Shown: positions 21,821 through 31,009, counted from the first letter of the stretch. The stretch is DNA of 39,819 nucleotides from Actinomycetota bacterium (GCA_005885035.1 VAXZ01000057.1:1-39819), one strand, 5' to 3'. Program-made: numbers and translations. Notes: a model not told the origin generated them from the sequence alone.

Positions 21821-23067
21821 AGCCGCGACCGCTCGCGAGCGTCGCGGCCGCCGTCGGGGGTGAGCGCGCCGGCGACGACGTCGATATCTCCTCGGTGACT
21901 ACCGACTCGCGACAGGCGAGCCCGGGGGCGCTCTTCGTCGCGCTCGCCGGCGAACGGACGGACGGGCACCGGTTCGTCCAGGACGCGGTCGCTCGCGGCG
22001 CCGCCGCTGTCCTGGTGCGACAGGGAGCGGATGCTCCGGCGCCGAAGGTCCAGGTCGCCTCGCCCGCGGACGCGCTGTCGCGCCTCGCGGCCGACGAGCG
22101 ACGACGGTTCGACGGCACGGTCGTCGCGGTCGCCGGTGCGAACGGGAAGACGTCGACGAAGGACATGACCGGGGCCGTGGTGTCGACGCGGTTCCGCGTG
22201 CACGCGAGTCCGGGATCGTTCAACAACGAGATCGGCCTGCCGCTGACCCTCCTTGGCGCTCCGCCGGACGCGGAGGTGATCGTCGCCGAGCTCGGTGCCC
22301 GGCGGGCAGGAGACGTGGCGGTCCTGATGCCGATCGCGCGACCCGACATCATCGTCGTCACGAACGTCGGCGTGGCGCACATGGAGATCTTCGGCTCGTG
22401 GGACGTGATCGTCCGCGCTTCCGCCGAACCCGTCGAGGCGATGGACGAGGCCGGCGTGCTCGTGCTGAACGCCGACGACCCCGTCGTGGCCGGGTTCGCG
22501 AGCCGCGCCAGCGCGCGGGTGCTGACGTTCGGGCGCGCTCCGTCCGCGAACGTGCGCGCCGAAGGGGTCGGGATGCGCCCCGACGGCCGGCCCACGTTCG
22601 ACCTGGTTGCCGGCGGCGGCCGCGAGCGCGTCACGCTTACGGTTGCGGGCGAGCACATGGTCAGCAACGCGCTCGCGGCCGCCGCCGTCAACGATGCCTA
22701 CAACGCCAACCCTGAGTCGATGGCGGCCGCCTTGAAGGCCGCGACGGTGATGGCCGCGGATCGGCGTGTGGTCGCGGTGCTTGGGCAGATGGCGGAGCTC
22801 GGCGACATCGGACCCGCGGAGCACGAGCGCGTGGGCGAGCTCGCCGCGCGGCTCGGAGTCGATCGACTGATCACCGTGGGGACCGAAGCGAAGTCGATCG
22901 CGGTCGCCGGCCTTCGCGAGGGGTTCGAGCCCGATGCGGTCGCCAACTACGACGACATCGAGACCGCGCTCCAGGACGTCCGTGCCCACATCCGGCGCGG
23001 CGATCTGGTGCTCGTGAAGGGCTCGCGGGTCGCCGGGCTCGAGACGCTCGCGGAGGCGCTGCGGTGA
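21817..23067 (+). CDS. murF: UDP-MurNAc-tripeptide D-alanyl-D-alanine ligase, atypical
   Basis: 416 aa. N-terminal domain with TTDSRQASPGALFVAL, ATP site VAGANGKTSTKDM, SFNNEIGLPLTLL, TNVGVAHMEIFGS and the C-terminal VLGQMAELGD identify MurF, which adds D-Ala-D-Ala to the precursor. Two oddities. (1) SNALAAAAV (to residue 291) runs straight into NDAYNANPESM (292 on); other MurF proteins have about 35-40 residues here, including the (G/W)RM segment that starts the C-terminal domain. (2) The usual AKxELVEAL segment reads ASAEPVEAM, so Ser202 takes the expected Lys position. The frame is open, so it is translated; function may be changed or lost, or the gap may be an assembly deletion. GTG 21817 follows GGAGGAGGC and overlaps the murE stop. 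Confidence 0.88.
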   Translation: MKPRPLASVAAAVGGERAGDDVDISSVTTDSRQASPGALFVALAGERTDGHRFVQDAVARGAAAVLVRQGADAPAPKVQVASPADALSRLAADERRRFDGTVVAVAGANGKTSTKDMTGAVVSTRFRVHASPGSFNNEIGLPLTLLGAPPDAEVIVAELGARRAGDVAVLMPIARPDIIVVTNVGVAHMEIFGSWDVIVRASAEPVEAMDEAGVLVLNADDPVVAGFASRASARVLTFGRAPSANVRAEGVGMRPDGRPTFDLVAGGGRERVTLTVAGEHMVSNALAAAAVNDAYNANPESMAAALKAATVMAADRRVVAVLGQMAELGDIGPAEHERVGELAARLGVDRLITVGTEAKSIAVAGLREGFEPDAVANYDDIETALQDVRAHIRRGDLVLVKGSRVAGLETLAEALR

Positions 23068-24122
23068 TCTCGATCCTCGTGGCCGCCGCGGTGGGGCTGG
23101 CCGTAACGCTGCTCGGCACCCCCGCCGCGATCCGCGCGTTCCGCGTCCTGGGGTGGGGGCAACGGATCCGCGAGGACGGCCCCCACACCCACTTCGAGAA
23201 GATGGGGACACCCACGATGGGCGGGATCGTGATCATCGCTGGACTGTGTCTGGGCTATCTCGCGTCTCGGGTCACGGCGCAGCGGTTCACCGTCACCGGG
23301 GTCGCGCTCGTGTTCGCCACCGTCGGGTTCGGCGTCGTCGGGTTCCTCGACGACTTCATGAAGATGCGCCGTCGGCGCTCCCTCGGCCTGACGAAGGCGC
23401 AGAAGTTCGGCGGCACCGCCCTGGTGTCACTCGCCTTCGCGATGCTCGTGACGCACGTCGGGAACCCCGGGATCACCACCCATCTATCCTTCATCCGCCC
23501 GTCGTCGATCACGCTCGGTGTCCTGTTCTACGTCTGGGCGTTCCTGGTGCTCACCGGTTCGTCGAACGCGGTGAACCTCACCGATGGGCTCGACGGTTTG
23601 GCCGCCGGCTCGTCCATCATGGTGTGCAGCGCCTACGTGTTCATCTCCTTCTGGCAGTTCCGTCACACGTGCGTGCTCGTGCAGGGCGCGCCGGGGTGTT
23701 ACACCGTGAACGGCGTGGACCTGCAGGACGCCGCGATCGTCGCTGCCGCGATGACCGGCGCCGCGACCGGGTTCCTCTGGTGGAACGCCGCCCCCGCTCG
23801 CATCTTCATGGGCGATACCGGCTCGCTCGCGCTCGGTGGGCTCTTCGGAGCGCTCGCGCTCGTGACGAATACCGCGATCCTGCTGGTCATCATCGGAGGG
23901 CTCTTCGTGCTGGAGACGCTTTCGGTGATCGCGCAGGTGATCTCGTTCCGTGGGTTCGGTCGTCGCGTCTTCCGGATGTCGCCGATCCACCACCATTTCG
24001 AGCTCGCCGGCTGGCCGGAGTTCACCGTGATCGTTCGGTTCTGGATCGTCGCGGGGCTCTGTTCGGCGGTCGGGATGGGTCTGTTCTACGCGGACTTCAT
24101 CGCGCGCGGAGGGCTGGGATGA
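23064..24122 (+). CDS. mraY: Phospho-MurNAc-pentapeptide transferase (lipid I synthase)
   Basis: 352 aa, about ten membrane helices. Signatures: FLDDFMKMRRRRSLGLTKAQKF (catalytic Asp pair, Mg binding), NAVNLTDGLDGLAAG, FMGDTGSLALGG and SPIHHHFELAGWPE. It transfers phospho-MurNAc-pentapeptide to undecaprenyl phosphate. GTG 23064 overlaps the murF stop by the GTGA arrangement; its own stop overlaps an ATG that opens a 13-codon mini-ORF before murD. Confidence 0.96.
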   Translation: MISILVAAAVGLAVTLLGTPAAIRAFRVLGWGQRIREDGPHTHFEKMGTPTMGGIVIIAGLCLGYLASRVTAQRFTVTGVALVFATVGFGVVGFLDDFMKMRRRRSLGLTKAQKFGGTALVSLAFAMLVTHVGNPGITTHLSFIRPSSITLGVLFYVWAFLVLTGSSNAVNLTDGLDGLAAGSSIMVCSAYVFISFWQFRHTCVLVQGAPGCYTVNGVDLQDAAIVAAAMTGAATGFLWWNAAPARIFMGDTGSLALGGLFGALALVTNTAILLVIIGGLFVLETLSVIAQVISFRGFGRRVFRMSPIHHHFELAGWPEFTVIVRFWIVAGLCSAVGMGLFYADFIARGGLG

Positions 24123-24160
24123 GGACGACGCGCACCCGGCGCGAGGAGCGGACGTCGTGA
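24119..24160 (+). CDS. 13-codon Arg/Thr-rich mini-ORF joining mraY and murD
   Basis: ATG 24119 overlaps the mraY stop (ATGA), and its TGA overlaps the murD GTG (GTGA). It encodes MRTTRTRREERTS. It is the only stretch in the rsmH-ftsQ chain not covered by a main gene, and it keeps the stop-start overlap pattern, so it may serve to carry reinitiating ribosomes across. No function is claimed for the peptide. Confidence 0.4.
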   Translation: MRTTRTRREERTS

Positions 24161-25509
24161 GCGGAACGTTCTCCCGCGAACGCGCGGTGGTGATCGGCGC
24201 CGGGGTCGCGGGGACCGCGGCCGCCGGCGCGCTCGCACACGAGGGTGCCTCCGTGGTGATCACCGAGGCTCGGCCCCGCGCGCAGCTCGGCGATCTCCAC
24301 GCGGTCGAGTCGCTCGGCGTGAGGATCCTCGCCGGCGGCCACGACCGCTCCCACCTGGACGGGGCGACGCTCATCGTGACCAGCCCGGGGATCCCTCCAT
24401 CGGCCGACGTGCGGCGGTGGGCGCGCGAGCGAGACATCCCGGTGTGGGGTGAGCTCGAACTCGGGGCCAGGCTCGTCCCCGTCCCGTACATCGCCGTGAC
24501 CGGAACGAACGGGAAGACGACGACGTCGGGCATGATCGCCGCGTGTCTGCGCGCGGGCGGGCTGGACGCCGTCGCGTGCGGCAACATCGGCAGGCCGTTC
24601 CCGACCGCGGCACTCGAGCACCATGACGCGCTCGTCGTCGAGGCCTCGTCCTTCCAGCTCGCGGATCAGGGGTCCCTGCACCCGCGCGTCTCGGTCCTGC
24701 TCAACCTCGCGCCCGACCATCTCGATTGGCATGGGTCGTTCCAGGCGTACCTGGGCGCCAAGCGTCGCATCTTCGCGCGGCAGACAGCCGTCGGCGACGT
24801 GCACGTCGGCGGTCGCGACGACGTCCTCGCGGCGAGCGTGTCGGCGGAGGCGCCTTGCCGGGTCGTCTGGTTCCGTTCGGGCGATCCGGGGCCGGACGAG
24901 GTTGGGTACCGTGACGGCACCCTGCTCGCGATGCTGAACGGGCCGGAGGAGCTCGGTCGGATCGACGGGGAGCGAGCCGGATACCGCGCCGACGCCGCGG
25001 CGGCTGCTGCGGCCGCACTCGTGTTCGGCGTGGAACCTCCGGCGGTTCGCAACGGGTTGGCGAGCTTCGCACCCGAGCGTCACCGCGGTGAGTCGGTCGC
25101 GGAGGCCGATGGCGTGCGGTTCCTCGACAACTCGAAGGCGACCAACGTGCATGCCGCGATCGCCGCGATCGATGGCGTGCGGGACGCGGTCCTGATCGCC
25201 GGTGGCCGGGCGAAGGGCCAGGATCTCGCGCCGCTCGCGACGCGAGCGGCCCGGCTCGCAGGGGTGGTGGCCGTCGGCGAGAGCGCGGACGTGATCACCC
25301 AGACGTTCGACGGGCTCGTGGTCGTTCGACGAGCGGGCTCGATCGAAGAGGCGACCGAGGCGGCGTTCGCGCTGGCCCCCAGGCCGGGCGTGGTGCTGCT
25401 CGCTCCGGCCTGCGCGAGCTGGGATCAGTTCCACGATTACCGCGAGCGCGGCGAGCGGTTCGCCGCCGCAGCCCGGTCGATCGCGGGAGGGGTGCAGCTC
25501 GATGGCTGA
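24157..25509 (+). CDS. murD: UDP-MurNAc-L-Ala:D-Glu ligase
   Basis: 450 aa. N-terminal Rossmann-like VVIGAGVAGTAAAGAL, SPGIPPS, ATP site VTGTNGKTTTSGMI, VEASSFQL, NLAPDHLDWHGSFQAYLGAKRRIF (carbamylatable Lys), FLDNSKATN and LIAGGRAKGQDL are all canonical MurD. It adds D-glutamate. GTG 24157 overlaps the mini-ORF stop; the gene overlaps ftsW by 8 nt. Confidence 0.95.
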   Translation: MSGTFSRERAVVIGAGVAGTAAAGALAHEGASVVITEARPRAQLGDLHAVESLGVRILAGGHDRSHLDGATLIVTSPGIPPSADVRRWARERDIPVWGELELGARLVPVPYIAVTGTNGKTTTSGMIAACLRAGGLDAVACGNIGRPFPTAALEHHDALVVEASSFQLADQGSLHPRVSVLLNLAPDHLDWHGSFQAYLGAKRRIFARQTAVGDVHVGGRDDVLAASVSAEAPCRVVWFRSGDPGPDEVGYRDGTLLAMLNGPEELGRIDGERAGYRADAAAAAAAALVFGVEPPAVRNGLASFAPERHRGESVAEADGVRFLDNSKATNVHAAIAAIDGVRDAVLIAGGRAKGQDLAPLATRAARLAGVVAVGESADVITQTFDGLVVVRRAGSIEEATEAAFALAPRPGVVLLAPACASWDQFHDYRERGERFAAAARSIAGGVQLDG

Positions 25510-26758
25510 CCGTCGATCCGGAGCCATCCGATCCCGCCGGACGTCGCGCTCCGATCCGTCAGCGCGGCCCTCCCTTCGGCTCGTCCCCAGCGATCGACGC
25601 CCCAGCGCGAAGGAGGGGGCTCGGCTCGCGCGGATCGACCTCGCCCTGCTGTTCTCGTCAGCCGGGTTCCTCACGGCCGTCGGGCTCGTGATGGTGCTCT
25701 CCGCGGGATCCGTGTCGGCCGCGCAAGGCTACGGCGGGAACAGCTTCTGGTACTTCGAGCGCCAGGTGCTCTACGCGGCGGTCGGCGTCGTCTTCGCCTT
25801 CCTCCTCGCTCGGTTGCCGCCGCGCCGATGGAAGATGCTGGGATTCCCGCTCCTGGGCGTCGCCGCCGTCCTCATGACGATCGCCGCGCACCCCACCTCC
25901 GGCACCGCTCTCTATGGCGCGTCTCGATGGATCGACCTGGGCCCTATCACGGTGCAACCATCGGAGCTCGCGAAGCTCGGGCTCGTCGCCACGACCGCAA
26001 CGATCGTGTCGAACAAGTGGGGCAAGCTGCACGACATCGGGCAGCTCCTGATCCCGCTCGGTCCGATCCTGGTCGTGGTGGCCACGTTGGGTCTCCTCCA
26101 GCGCGACCTCGGCACGACGATGATCTTCTGCGCCACCGTGTTCGTGCTGCTGTTCATCGCCGGGGTCCGGCTGCGGTACCTCTTCGTGGGCGGGGCTGTC
26201 GGCGCGGTGGGGGTCGCGTACTTGATCTTCGGCGAGGCGTACCGCAGGACGCGGTTCTTCGAATCGTGGCTCGATCCGTGGGCGGACCCGAAGAAGTCGG
26301 GGTACCAGCTGATCCAAGGGCTGATCGCGATCGGGTCGGGGGGATGGTTCGGCACCGGGCTCGGCACGAGCCGCGCGAAGTGGGACTTCCTCCCGAACGC
26401 GCACTCCGATTTCATCTTCGCGGTGATCGGGGAGGAGCTCGGCCTGCTCGGCGCGCTCGTCGTCCTGATCGCGTTCGGGGTGCTCGTCTGGGCCGGCGTG
26501 CGGATCGCGATCCATTCGCACGACACGTTCGAGCGCCTCCTGGCCGCAGGGGTGATCGCCTGGATCAGCGTGCAGGCCGTGATCAACCTCGGCGCGGTGA
26601 CGGGGCTGCTGCCGATCACCGGCGTCCCGCTCCCGCTCGTGTCCTTCGGTGGCTCCGCCCTCGTCGTGACGCTCGCCGGGATCGGCGTCCTCGCGAGCGT
26701 GGCACGGTCGAACGGGGGCGGTCGACGCCGCCGTCGCTCGAGGAAGGCAGCCCGGTGA
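25502..26758 (+). CDS. ftsW: SEDS peptidoglycan glycosyltransferase FtsW
   Basis: 418 aa. Basic cytoplasmic N-terminus (1-45), about ten membrane helices, and SEDS signatures RWIDLGPITVQPSELAKL, LQRDLGTTM, the loop RTRFFESWLDPWADPKKSGYQLIQGLIAIGSGGWFGTGLG (about residues 250-288) and LPITGVPLPLVSFGGSALV. The catalytic Asp is expected in the large loop. It polymerises septal glycan with FtsI. Ends with an Arg-rich tail; the stop overlaps the murG GTG. Confidence 0.95.
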   Translation: MADRRSGAIRSRRTSRSDPSARPSLRLVPSDRRPSAKEGARLARIDLALLFSSAGFLTAVGLVMVLSAGSVSAAQGYGGNSFWYFERQVLYAAVGVVFAFLLARLPPRRWKMLGFPLLGVAAVLMTIAAHPTSGTALYGASRWIDLGPITVQPSELAKLGLVATTATIVSNKWGKLHDIGQLLIPLGPILVVVATLGLLQRDLGTTMIFCATVFVLLFIAGVRLRYLFVGGAVGAVGVAYLIFGEAYRRTRFFESWLDPWADPKKSGYQLIQGLIAIGSGGWFGTGLGTSRAKWDFLPNAHSDFIFAVIGEELGLLGALVVLIAFGVLVWAGVRIAIHSHDTFERLLAAGVIAWISVQAVINLGAVTGLLPITGVPLPLVSFGGSALVVTLAGIGVLASVARSNGGGRRRRRSRKAAR

Positions 26759-27864
26759 ACATCGTGGTGGCGGGTGGCGGGACCGCCGGCCACGTCTACC
26801 CGGCACTCGCGATGGCGGATGCGCTCCGCGAACGGCACGGGGCGATCGTGACCTTCCTCGGCTCGGCCGACGGTCCCGAATCCGCGCTCGTCCCCGCAGC
26901 GGGCTATCCCTTCACGGCGCTCCGTGTCGACTCGGCGCAGACGAGGGTATCGATGCGTTCGCTCCGCGCGCTCGGCAAGACGCTTCGGTCCGCACGCAGG
27001 TGTCGGCCGCTGGTGGCCGGGGCCGACGCCGTCGTGGGCATCGGCGGCTACGCGAGCGCGCCCGCCGCGCTCGCCGCGCGGCGGGCTCGACGCCCGCTCG
27101 TCCTGGTCGAGCCCAACAGCATCCCCGGCGCCGTCAACCGGCTCGCGGCGCGGTGGGCCACGGCGATCGCCGTGACGTTCGACGCGACGCGGGCGCGGCT
27201 CCCGGCCCGCGTGCGCGTCGAACGCACCGGGAATCCGATCCGCGCGGCGATCGCGTCGGTCCCGGAACGGCGAGCCGAGCTCGCGAAGGAAGCGCGAACG
27301 GTGTTCGGGCTCGAGGAGGGGCGCCGGACGATCCTCGTGCTGGGCGGGAGCCAGGGAGCGCTCCGCCTGAACCAGCTCACGCGGGAGGTCGCCGCGATCC
27401 TCGCGGATCGCGGCGACCTCCAGCTCCTCCTGGCGACCGGCCCCGCGCACGATGACGGGTTCGCGGACATCCACGCAGGGCGGTTGCTCGTGCGCGTTAT
27501 CGGAACGATCGACCGGATGGAGCTCGCGCTCGCGATCGCGGACATCGCCGTCTCGCGCGCCGGCGCCGGTCACATCGCGGAGCTCACGGCGTGCGCCGTG
27601 CCGATGATCCTCGTCCCGTACCCGCACGCCACCGAACATCACCAAGAGGCGAACGCTCGAGAGGTGCAGCGCGCCGGTGCCGCGGAGGTCGCGACCGAGG
27701 AGGGTCTGACGGCGGACGCCCTCGCTCGCCGTATCGTCGGGCTCCTGGACGACGATCGGAGACGAGGTGCGATGGCCGAGGCCGAGAAGCGATGGGCCAG
27801 GCCCGACGCGGACGCTCGGCTCGCCGACCTGGTCGCCGAGGTGGCGGGGAAGGACCGTCGGTGA
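26755..27864 (+). CDS. murG: UDP-GlcNAc:lipid I N-acetylglucosaminyltransferase
   Basis: 369 aa, GT28. VVAGGGTAGHVYPALAMA (residues 4-21), GIGGYASAPAALAA, EPNSIPGAVNRLAARWA, GGSQGALRLNQL and TEHHQEANA are MurG motifs. Makes lipid II on the cytoplasmic face. GTG 26755 has GAGGAAGG upstream and overlaps the ftsW stop; the gene ends in a GTGA overlap with murC. Confidence 0.95.
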   Translation: MNIVVAGGGTAGHVYPALAMADALRERHGAIVTFLGSADGPESALVPAAGYPFTALRVDSAQTRVSMRSLRALGKTLRSARRCRPLVAGADAVVGIGGYASAPAALAARRARRPLVLVEPNSIPGAVNRLAARWATAIAVTFDATRARLPARVRVERTGNPIRAAIASVPERRAELAKEARTVFGLEEGRRTILVLGGSQGALRLNQLTREVAAILADRGDLQLLLATGPAHDDGFADIHAGRLLVRVIGTIDRMELALAIADIAVSRAGAGHIAELTACAVPMILVPYPHATEHHQEANAREVQRAGAAEVATEEGLTADALARRIVGLLDDDRRRGAMAEAEKRWARPDADARLADLVAEVAGKDRR

Positions 27865-29324
27865 ACGCGGCGGGCGGCCGGTGGCGGTTCTGGACCCCAC
27901 CCGATGGGTCGATCCCGACGCTGCCGATCCCGTCGATGGAAGGCGTGCGCTCCGTCCACCTCCTGGGGATCGGCGGCGCGGGGATGCGGAACCTCGCGCG
28001 GTTGCTCGTCGCGCGCGGTCTCTCGGTCTCGGGCTCGGACGTCAAAGACTCGGCCCCCCTGAGGGAGCTCGGATCGCTCGGCGTCCGCATCCACGTCGGT
28101 CCCGATCCGGCGCTCCTGGGCTCGCCGGACATCGTCGTCGTCTCCAGCGCGATCCGCGATGACGATCCGGAGCTCGGCGCGGCCGCGCGGTCCGCGGTGC
28201 CGATCTGGAAGCGCCAACAGGCGATCGGCGCGCTCGCTCGCGGCCACCGGACCGTCGCGATCGCAGGTGCCCACGGCAAGACCACCACGACCTCACTCGT
28301 CGCGGCCGCGTTGGAGGCGGGAGGGCTCGATCCGACCCAGCTGATCGGCGGGGATCTCAACGAGAGCGGCAGCGGGGCCCGGCACGGCACCGGCGACCTG
28401 TTCGTGTTCGAAGCCGACGAGAGCGATGGGTCCTTCCTGCTGATCCCGCCATGGGCGGGGGTCATCACGAACCTCGACGCCGATCATCTCGACTTCTACC
28501 CCGGTGGCCTCGAGGAGATCGAGGATGCGTTCGCCGAGTTCGCGGCCCGCTGCGATCACGTCGTGGCCTGGGGCGATGATCCCTCGCTCGCCCGCGCGCT
28601 CGCGCGCGCCGGTGTCCGCGCGATGACGTACGGCTCCTCGCCGCGGTGCGATCTTCAGCTGCGGGTCGAGTCCCTCGGCCCGGAGGGTGCTCGCGGCACC
28701 GTGTGGGTCGACGACGCCGAAGTCGCGCTCCGGCTTCAGGTCGACGGGGCACACAACCTGCTGAACGCCGCCGCCGCGATCGCCGTCGCTCGGCTCGCCG
28801 GCATCCCCCCGGCCGCATCGGCGGAGGCGCTCGCCGGGTTCGAAGGGGTCCACCGACGCTTCGAACACCGAGGGGACGCCGGCGGTGCGGAGTTCTTCGA
28901 CGATTACGGGCAGACGCCGACCGAGATGGAGGTGACCGTCGAGACGGCCCGGCGACGCGCACCCCGGCGCCTGATCGCGCTCGTGCAGCCGCATCGCTAC
29001 TGGAGGGTTCGCTCGCTCTGGCGCGAGCTCGGGGCGAGCGTTTCCCACGCGGATCTCGTCGTCGTCACGGACGTGTACGGAGCCGCGCAGGACCCGATCC
29101 CCGGAGTGACCGGCAAGCTGGTCGTCGACGGGGTCCAGCTCGCGTCCCCGGGCTTGCGGACCGTGTACCTCCCGCATCGGTCCGACGTCGTGACCTTCCT
29201 CGGTCGAGAGATGCGCGCGGGTGATCTGCTGGTGACGATGGGGTGCGGCGACGTGTGGATGCTCGGGGACGCGATCCGGGAGCGGATCGATGATCGCGAC
29301 CGAGGGGCCGGGAGCTCGACGTGA
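27861..29324 (+). CDS. murC: UDP-MurNAc:L-alanine ligase with altered C-terminal motif
   Basis: 487 aa. HLLGIGGAGMRNLARLL, ATP site IAGAHGKTTTTSLV, EADESDGSFL, NLDADHLDFY and GAHNLLNAAAAIAVA are as in MurC. In the C-terminal domain the nearly universal DDY(G/A)HHPTE motif reads Asp347-Asp-Tyr-Gly-Gln-Thr-Pro353-Thr-Glu, so both histidines are replaced; QPHRYWRVRSLW follows normally. The rest is full length, so the gene is likely active, possibly with changed substrate contacts. GTG 27861 overlaps the murG stop; an N-terminal extension of about 30 residues (NAAGGRWRFWTPPDG) precedes the conserved part. Confidence 0.93.
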   Translation: MNAAGGRWRFWTPPDGSIPTLPIPSMEGVRSVHLLGIGGAGMRNLARLLVARGLSVSGSDVKDSAPLRELGSLGVRIHVGPDPALLGSPDIVVVSSAIRDDDPELGAAARSAVPIWKRQQAIGALARGHRTVAIAGAHGKTTTTSLVAAALEAGGLDPTQLIGGDLNESGSGARHGTGDLFVFEADESDGSFLLIPPWAGVITNLDADHLDFYPGGLEEIEDAFAEFAARCDHVVAWGDDPSLARALARAGVRAMTYGSSPRCDLQLRVESLGPEGARGTVWVDDAEVALRLQVDGAHNLLNAAAAIAVARLAGIPPAASAEALAGFEGVHRRFEHRGDAGGAEFFDDYGQTPTEMEVTVETARRRAPRRLIALVQPHRYWRVRSLWRELGASVSHADLVVVTDVYGAAQDPIPGVTGKLVVDGVQLASPGLRTVYLPHRSDVVTFLGREMRAGDLLVTMGCGDVWMLGDAIRERIDDRDRGAGSST

Positions 29325-30253
29325 GCGTCGACCTCGACGCGGCGCTCCGGATTCTCCGTGAGGGGGTGGGCGATCGCGTGCGGACGCACGTTCCGCTCGC
29401 GCCGCTCACGACGTTCCGCGTCGGCGGTCCCGCGGCGCTCTACCTGGAGCCCGAACGCGAAGAGGACCTCGCGATCGTGAGCCGCGCGGTCGGTGAGGCG
29501 GCGATCCCCTTCACGGTGATCGGCAAGGGATCGAACGTCCTCGTTTCCGACGAGGGGTACTTCGGGCTCGTGCTTAAGCTCGGGAAGGGGTATCGCTGGG
29601 CGGCTCGGGATCGGGATCGGATCCGCGGGGGCGCCGCGATGCCGCTGCCGGCGCTCGCAGGCGTGGCGCTCCGGCATAGGCTCAGCGGGCTCGAGTTCGG
29701 CGTCGCGATCCCCGCCACGCTCGGTGGCGCCGTGAAGATGAACGCGGGGGCGCACGACGGACAGATCGGCGACATCGTCCATCGGATCGAGATCTACCGG
29801 ATCGCCGAAGCGCGGGCGGTCTCGATCCTCGCGGAGGCGGCAGGCTTCTCCTACCGCCGGTCTCTCCTTCCTGAGGACGCGATCGTGACGGCCGCGACCG
29901 TCGCGCTCTCCCCGGGAGCGGCGGACGCGATCCGCGCATCGATGGAGCGGGCGCGGTCGTGGCGTAAGCGCACGCAGCCGCTCGCCGAACCGAACTGCGG
30001 GAGCGTGTTCAAGAATCCGCCCGGAAGGCACGCCGCGGCGATGATCGAGACGGCGGAACTCAAGGGAACGCGCGTCGGGGGCGCAGTCGTCTCGACGAAG
30101 CACGCCAACTTCATCGTGGCCGGTCCCGACGCCACCGCGTCCGACGTCCTGGCGTTGATCCGTTTGGTCCGGGACCGGGTCCGGCGCTCGGCCGGCGTCG
30201 AGCTCGAGCCCGAGGTGCACCTCGTTGGGAGGTTCGACGGCGATGCAGCGTGA
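29321..30253 (+). CDS. murB: UDP-N-acetylenolpyruvoylglucosamine reductase
   Basis: 310 aa. FAD-binding segments TTFRVGGPAALYLEP and IGKGSNVLVSDEGYFGLVL, SGLEFGVAIPATLGGAVKMNAGAH, catalytic Ser in NCGSVFKNPPG and the C-terminal Glu in LEPEVHLVG place it with MurB. Reduces the enolpyruvyl group to MurNAc using NADPH. GTG 29321 overlaps the murC stop; overlaps ftsQ by 11 nt. Confidence 0.95.
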   Translation: MSVDLDAALRILREGVGDRVRTHVPLAPLTTFRVGGPAALYLEPEREEDLAIVSRAVGEAAIPFTVIGKGSNVLVSDEGYFGLVLKLGKGYRWAARDRDRIRGGAAMPLPALAGVALRHRLSGLEFGVAIPATLGGAVKMNAGAHDGQIGDIVHRIEIYRIAEARAVSILAEAAGFSYRRSLLPEDAIVTAATVALSPGAADAIRASMERARSWRKRTQPLAEPNCGSVFKNPPGRHAAAMIETAELKGTRVGGAVVSTKHANFIVAGPDATASDVLALIRLVRDRVRRSAGVELEPEVHLVGRFDGDAA

Positions 30254-30962
30254 TCGTGCGACCCGTTCGGCGAAGAACCTCGCGCTCGTCACGCTCCCGG
30301 TCCTGCTCCTCGCGGGCTTCGCGGCGGCAACGTACACGCCGCTGTTCCGGCTCCGCGACATCCACGTGGAGGGGACGCACAGCCTGCGACCCGGCGAGGT
30401 CATCACCCGCGCAGGGATCGGGGCGGGGACGAACGTCTTCCACCTCGACACGGGCTCGATCGTGTCCGCGCTCGAAGCCGATCCGTGGGTCCGGTCCGCG
30501 ACCGTCGAACGGCACCTCCCCGGGTCGGTCGTCATCACCGTGCGGGAGCGGACACCCATCGCACGGGCGCTCGTCGGAACGACCTCCACGGTCGTCGCCG
30601 GCGACGGCATCGTGCTGCCGGGCGCGGCAGCCACCGGCCTCCCCGAGATCCGGGCGTCCGTCGGTGAGCTCACGGACGACGCCCGGACCGCGGCGGCCGA
30701 GGCGCTCGACGCGATCCCGCCCGTGGTACGTGCTCGCGTTTCGGCGATGGTCGCCGAGCCGACCGGATCATTCGTGATGGATCTGACCGGGGGACTCACC
30801 GTGCGCTACGGGGCAGGGGGCGACCAGGTGGCCAAGGCGGCCGCCCTCCGCTCGGTCCTCGCGTGGGCCGCGCGCGTGCACGTCACGCTGACGCAGATCG
30901 ACCTGACCGTTCCACAGGCGCCGAGCGCGACCCTCCGGAGCGGCGAGACCATCACACCGTAG
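30243..30962 (+). CDS. ftsQ: Division protein FtsQ
   Basis: 239 aa. Short basic N-terminus, one membrane helix (about residues 12-32), POTRA domain (LFRLRDIHVEGTHSLRPGEVITRAGIGAGTNVF) and the beta domain with DPWVRSATVERHLPGSVVITVRERTP. Scaffold of the FtsQLB complex. ATG 30243, with GGGAGG about 11 nt upstream; a TTG at 30225 is possible but less likely. Last gene of the overlapping chain. Confidence 0.9.
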   Translation: MQRDRATRSAKNLALVTLPVLLLAGFAAATYTPLFRLRDIHVEGTHSLRPGEVITRAGIGAGTNVFHLDTGSIVSALEADPWVRSATVERHLPGSVVITVRERTPIARALVGTTSTVVAGDGIVLPGAAATGLPEIRASVGELTDDARTAAAEALDAIPPVVRARVSAMVAEPTGSFVMDLTGGLTVRYGAGGDQVAKAAALRSVLAWAARVHVTLTQIDLTVPQAPSATLRSGETITP

Positions 30963-31009
30963 ACGCGACGAACACACTTTCCGGGTCCAGCTGAACGAGA
31001 GACGTGCGC

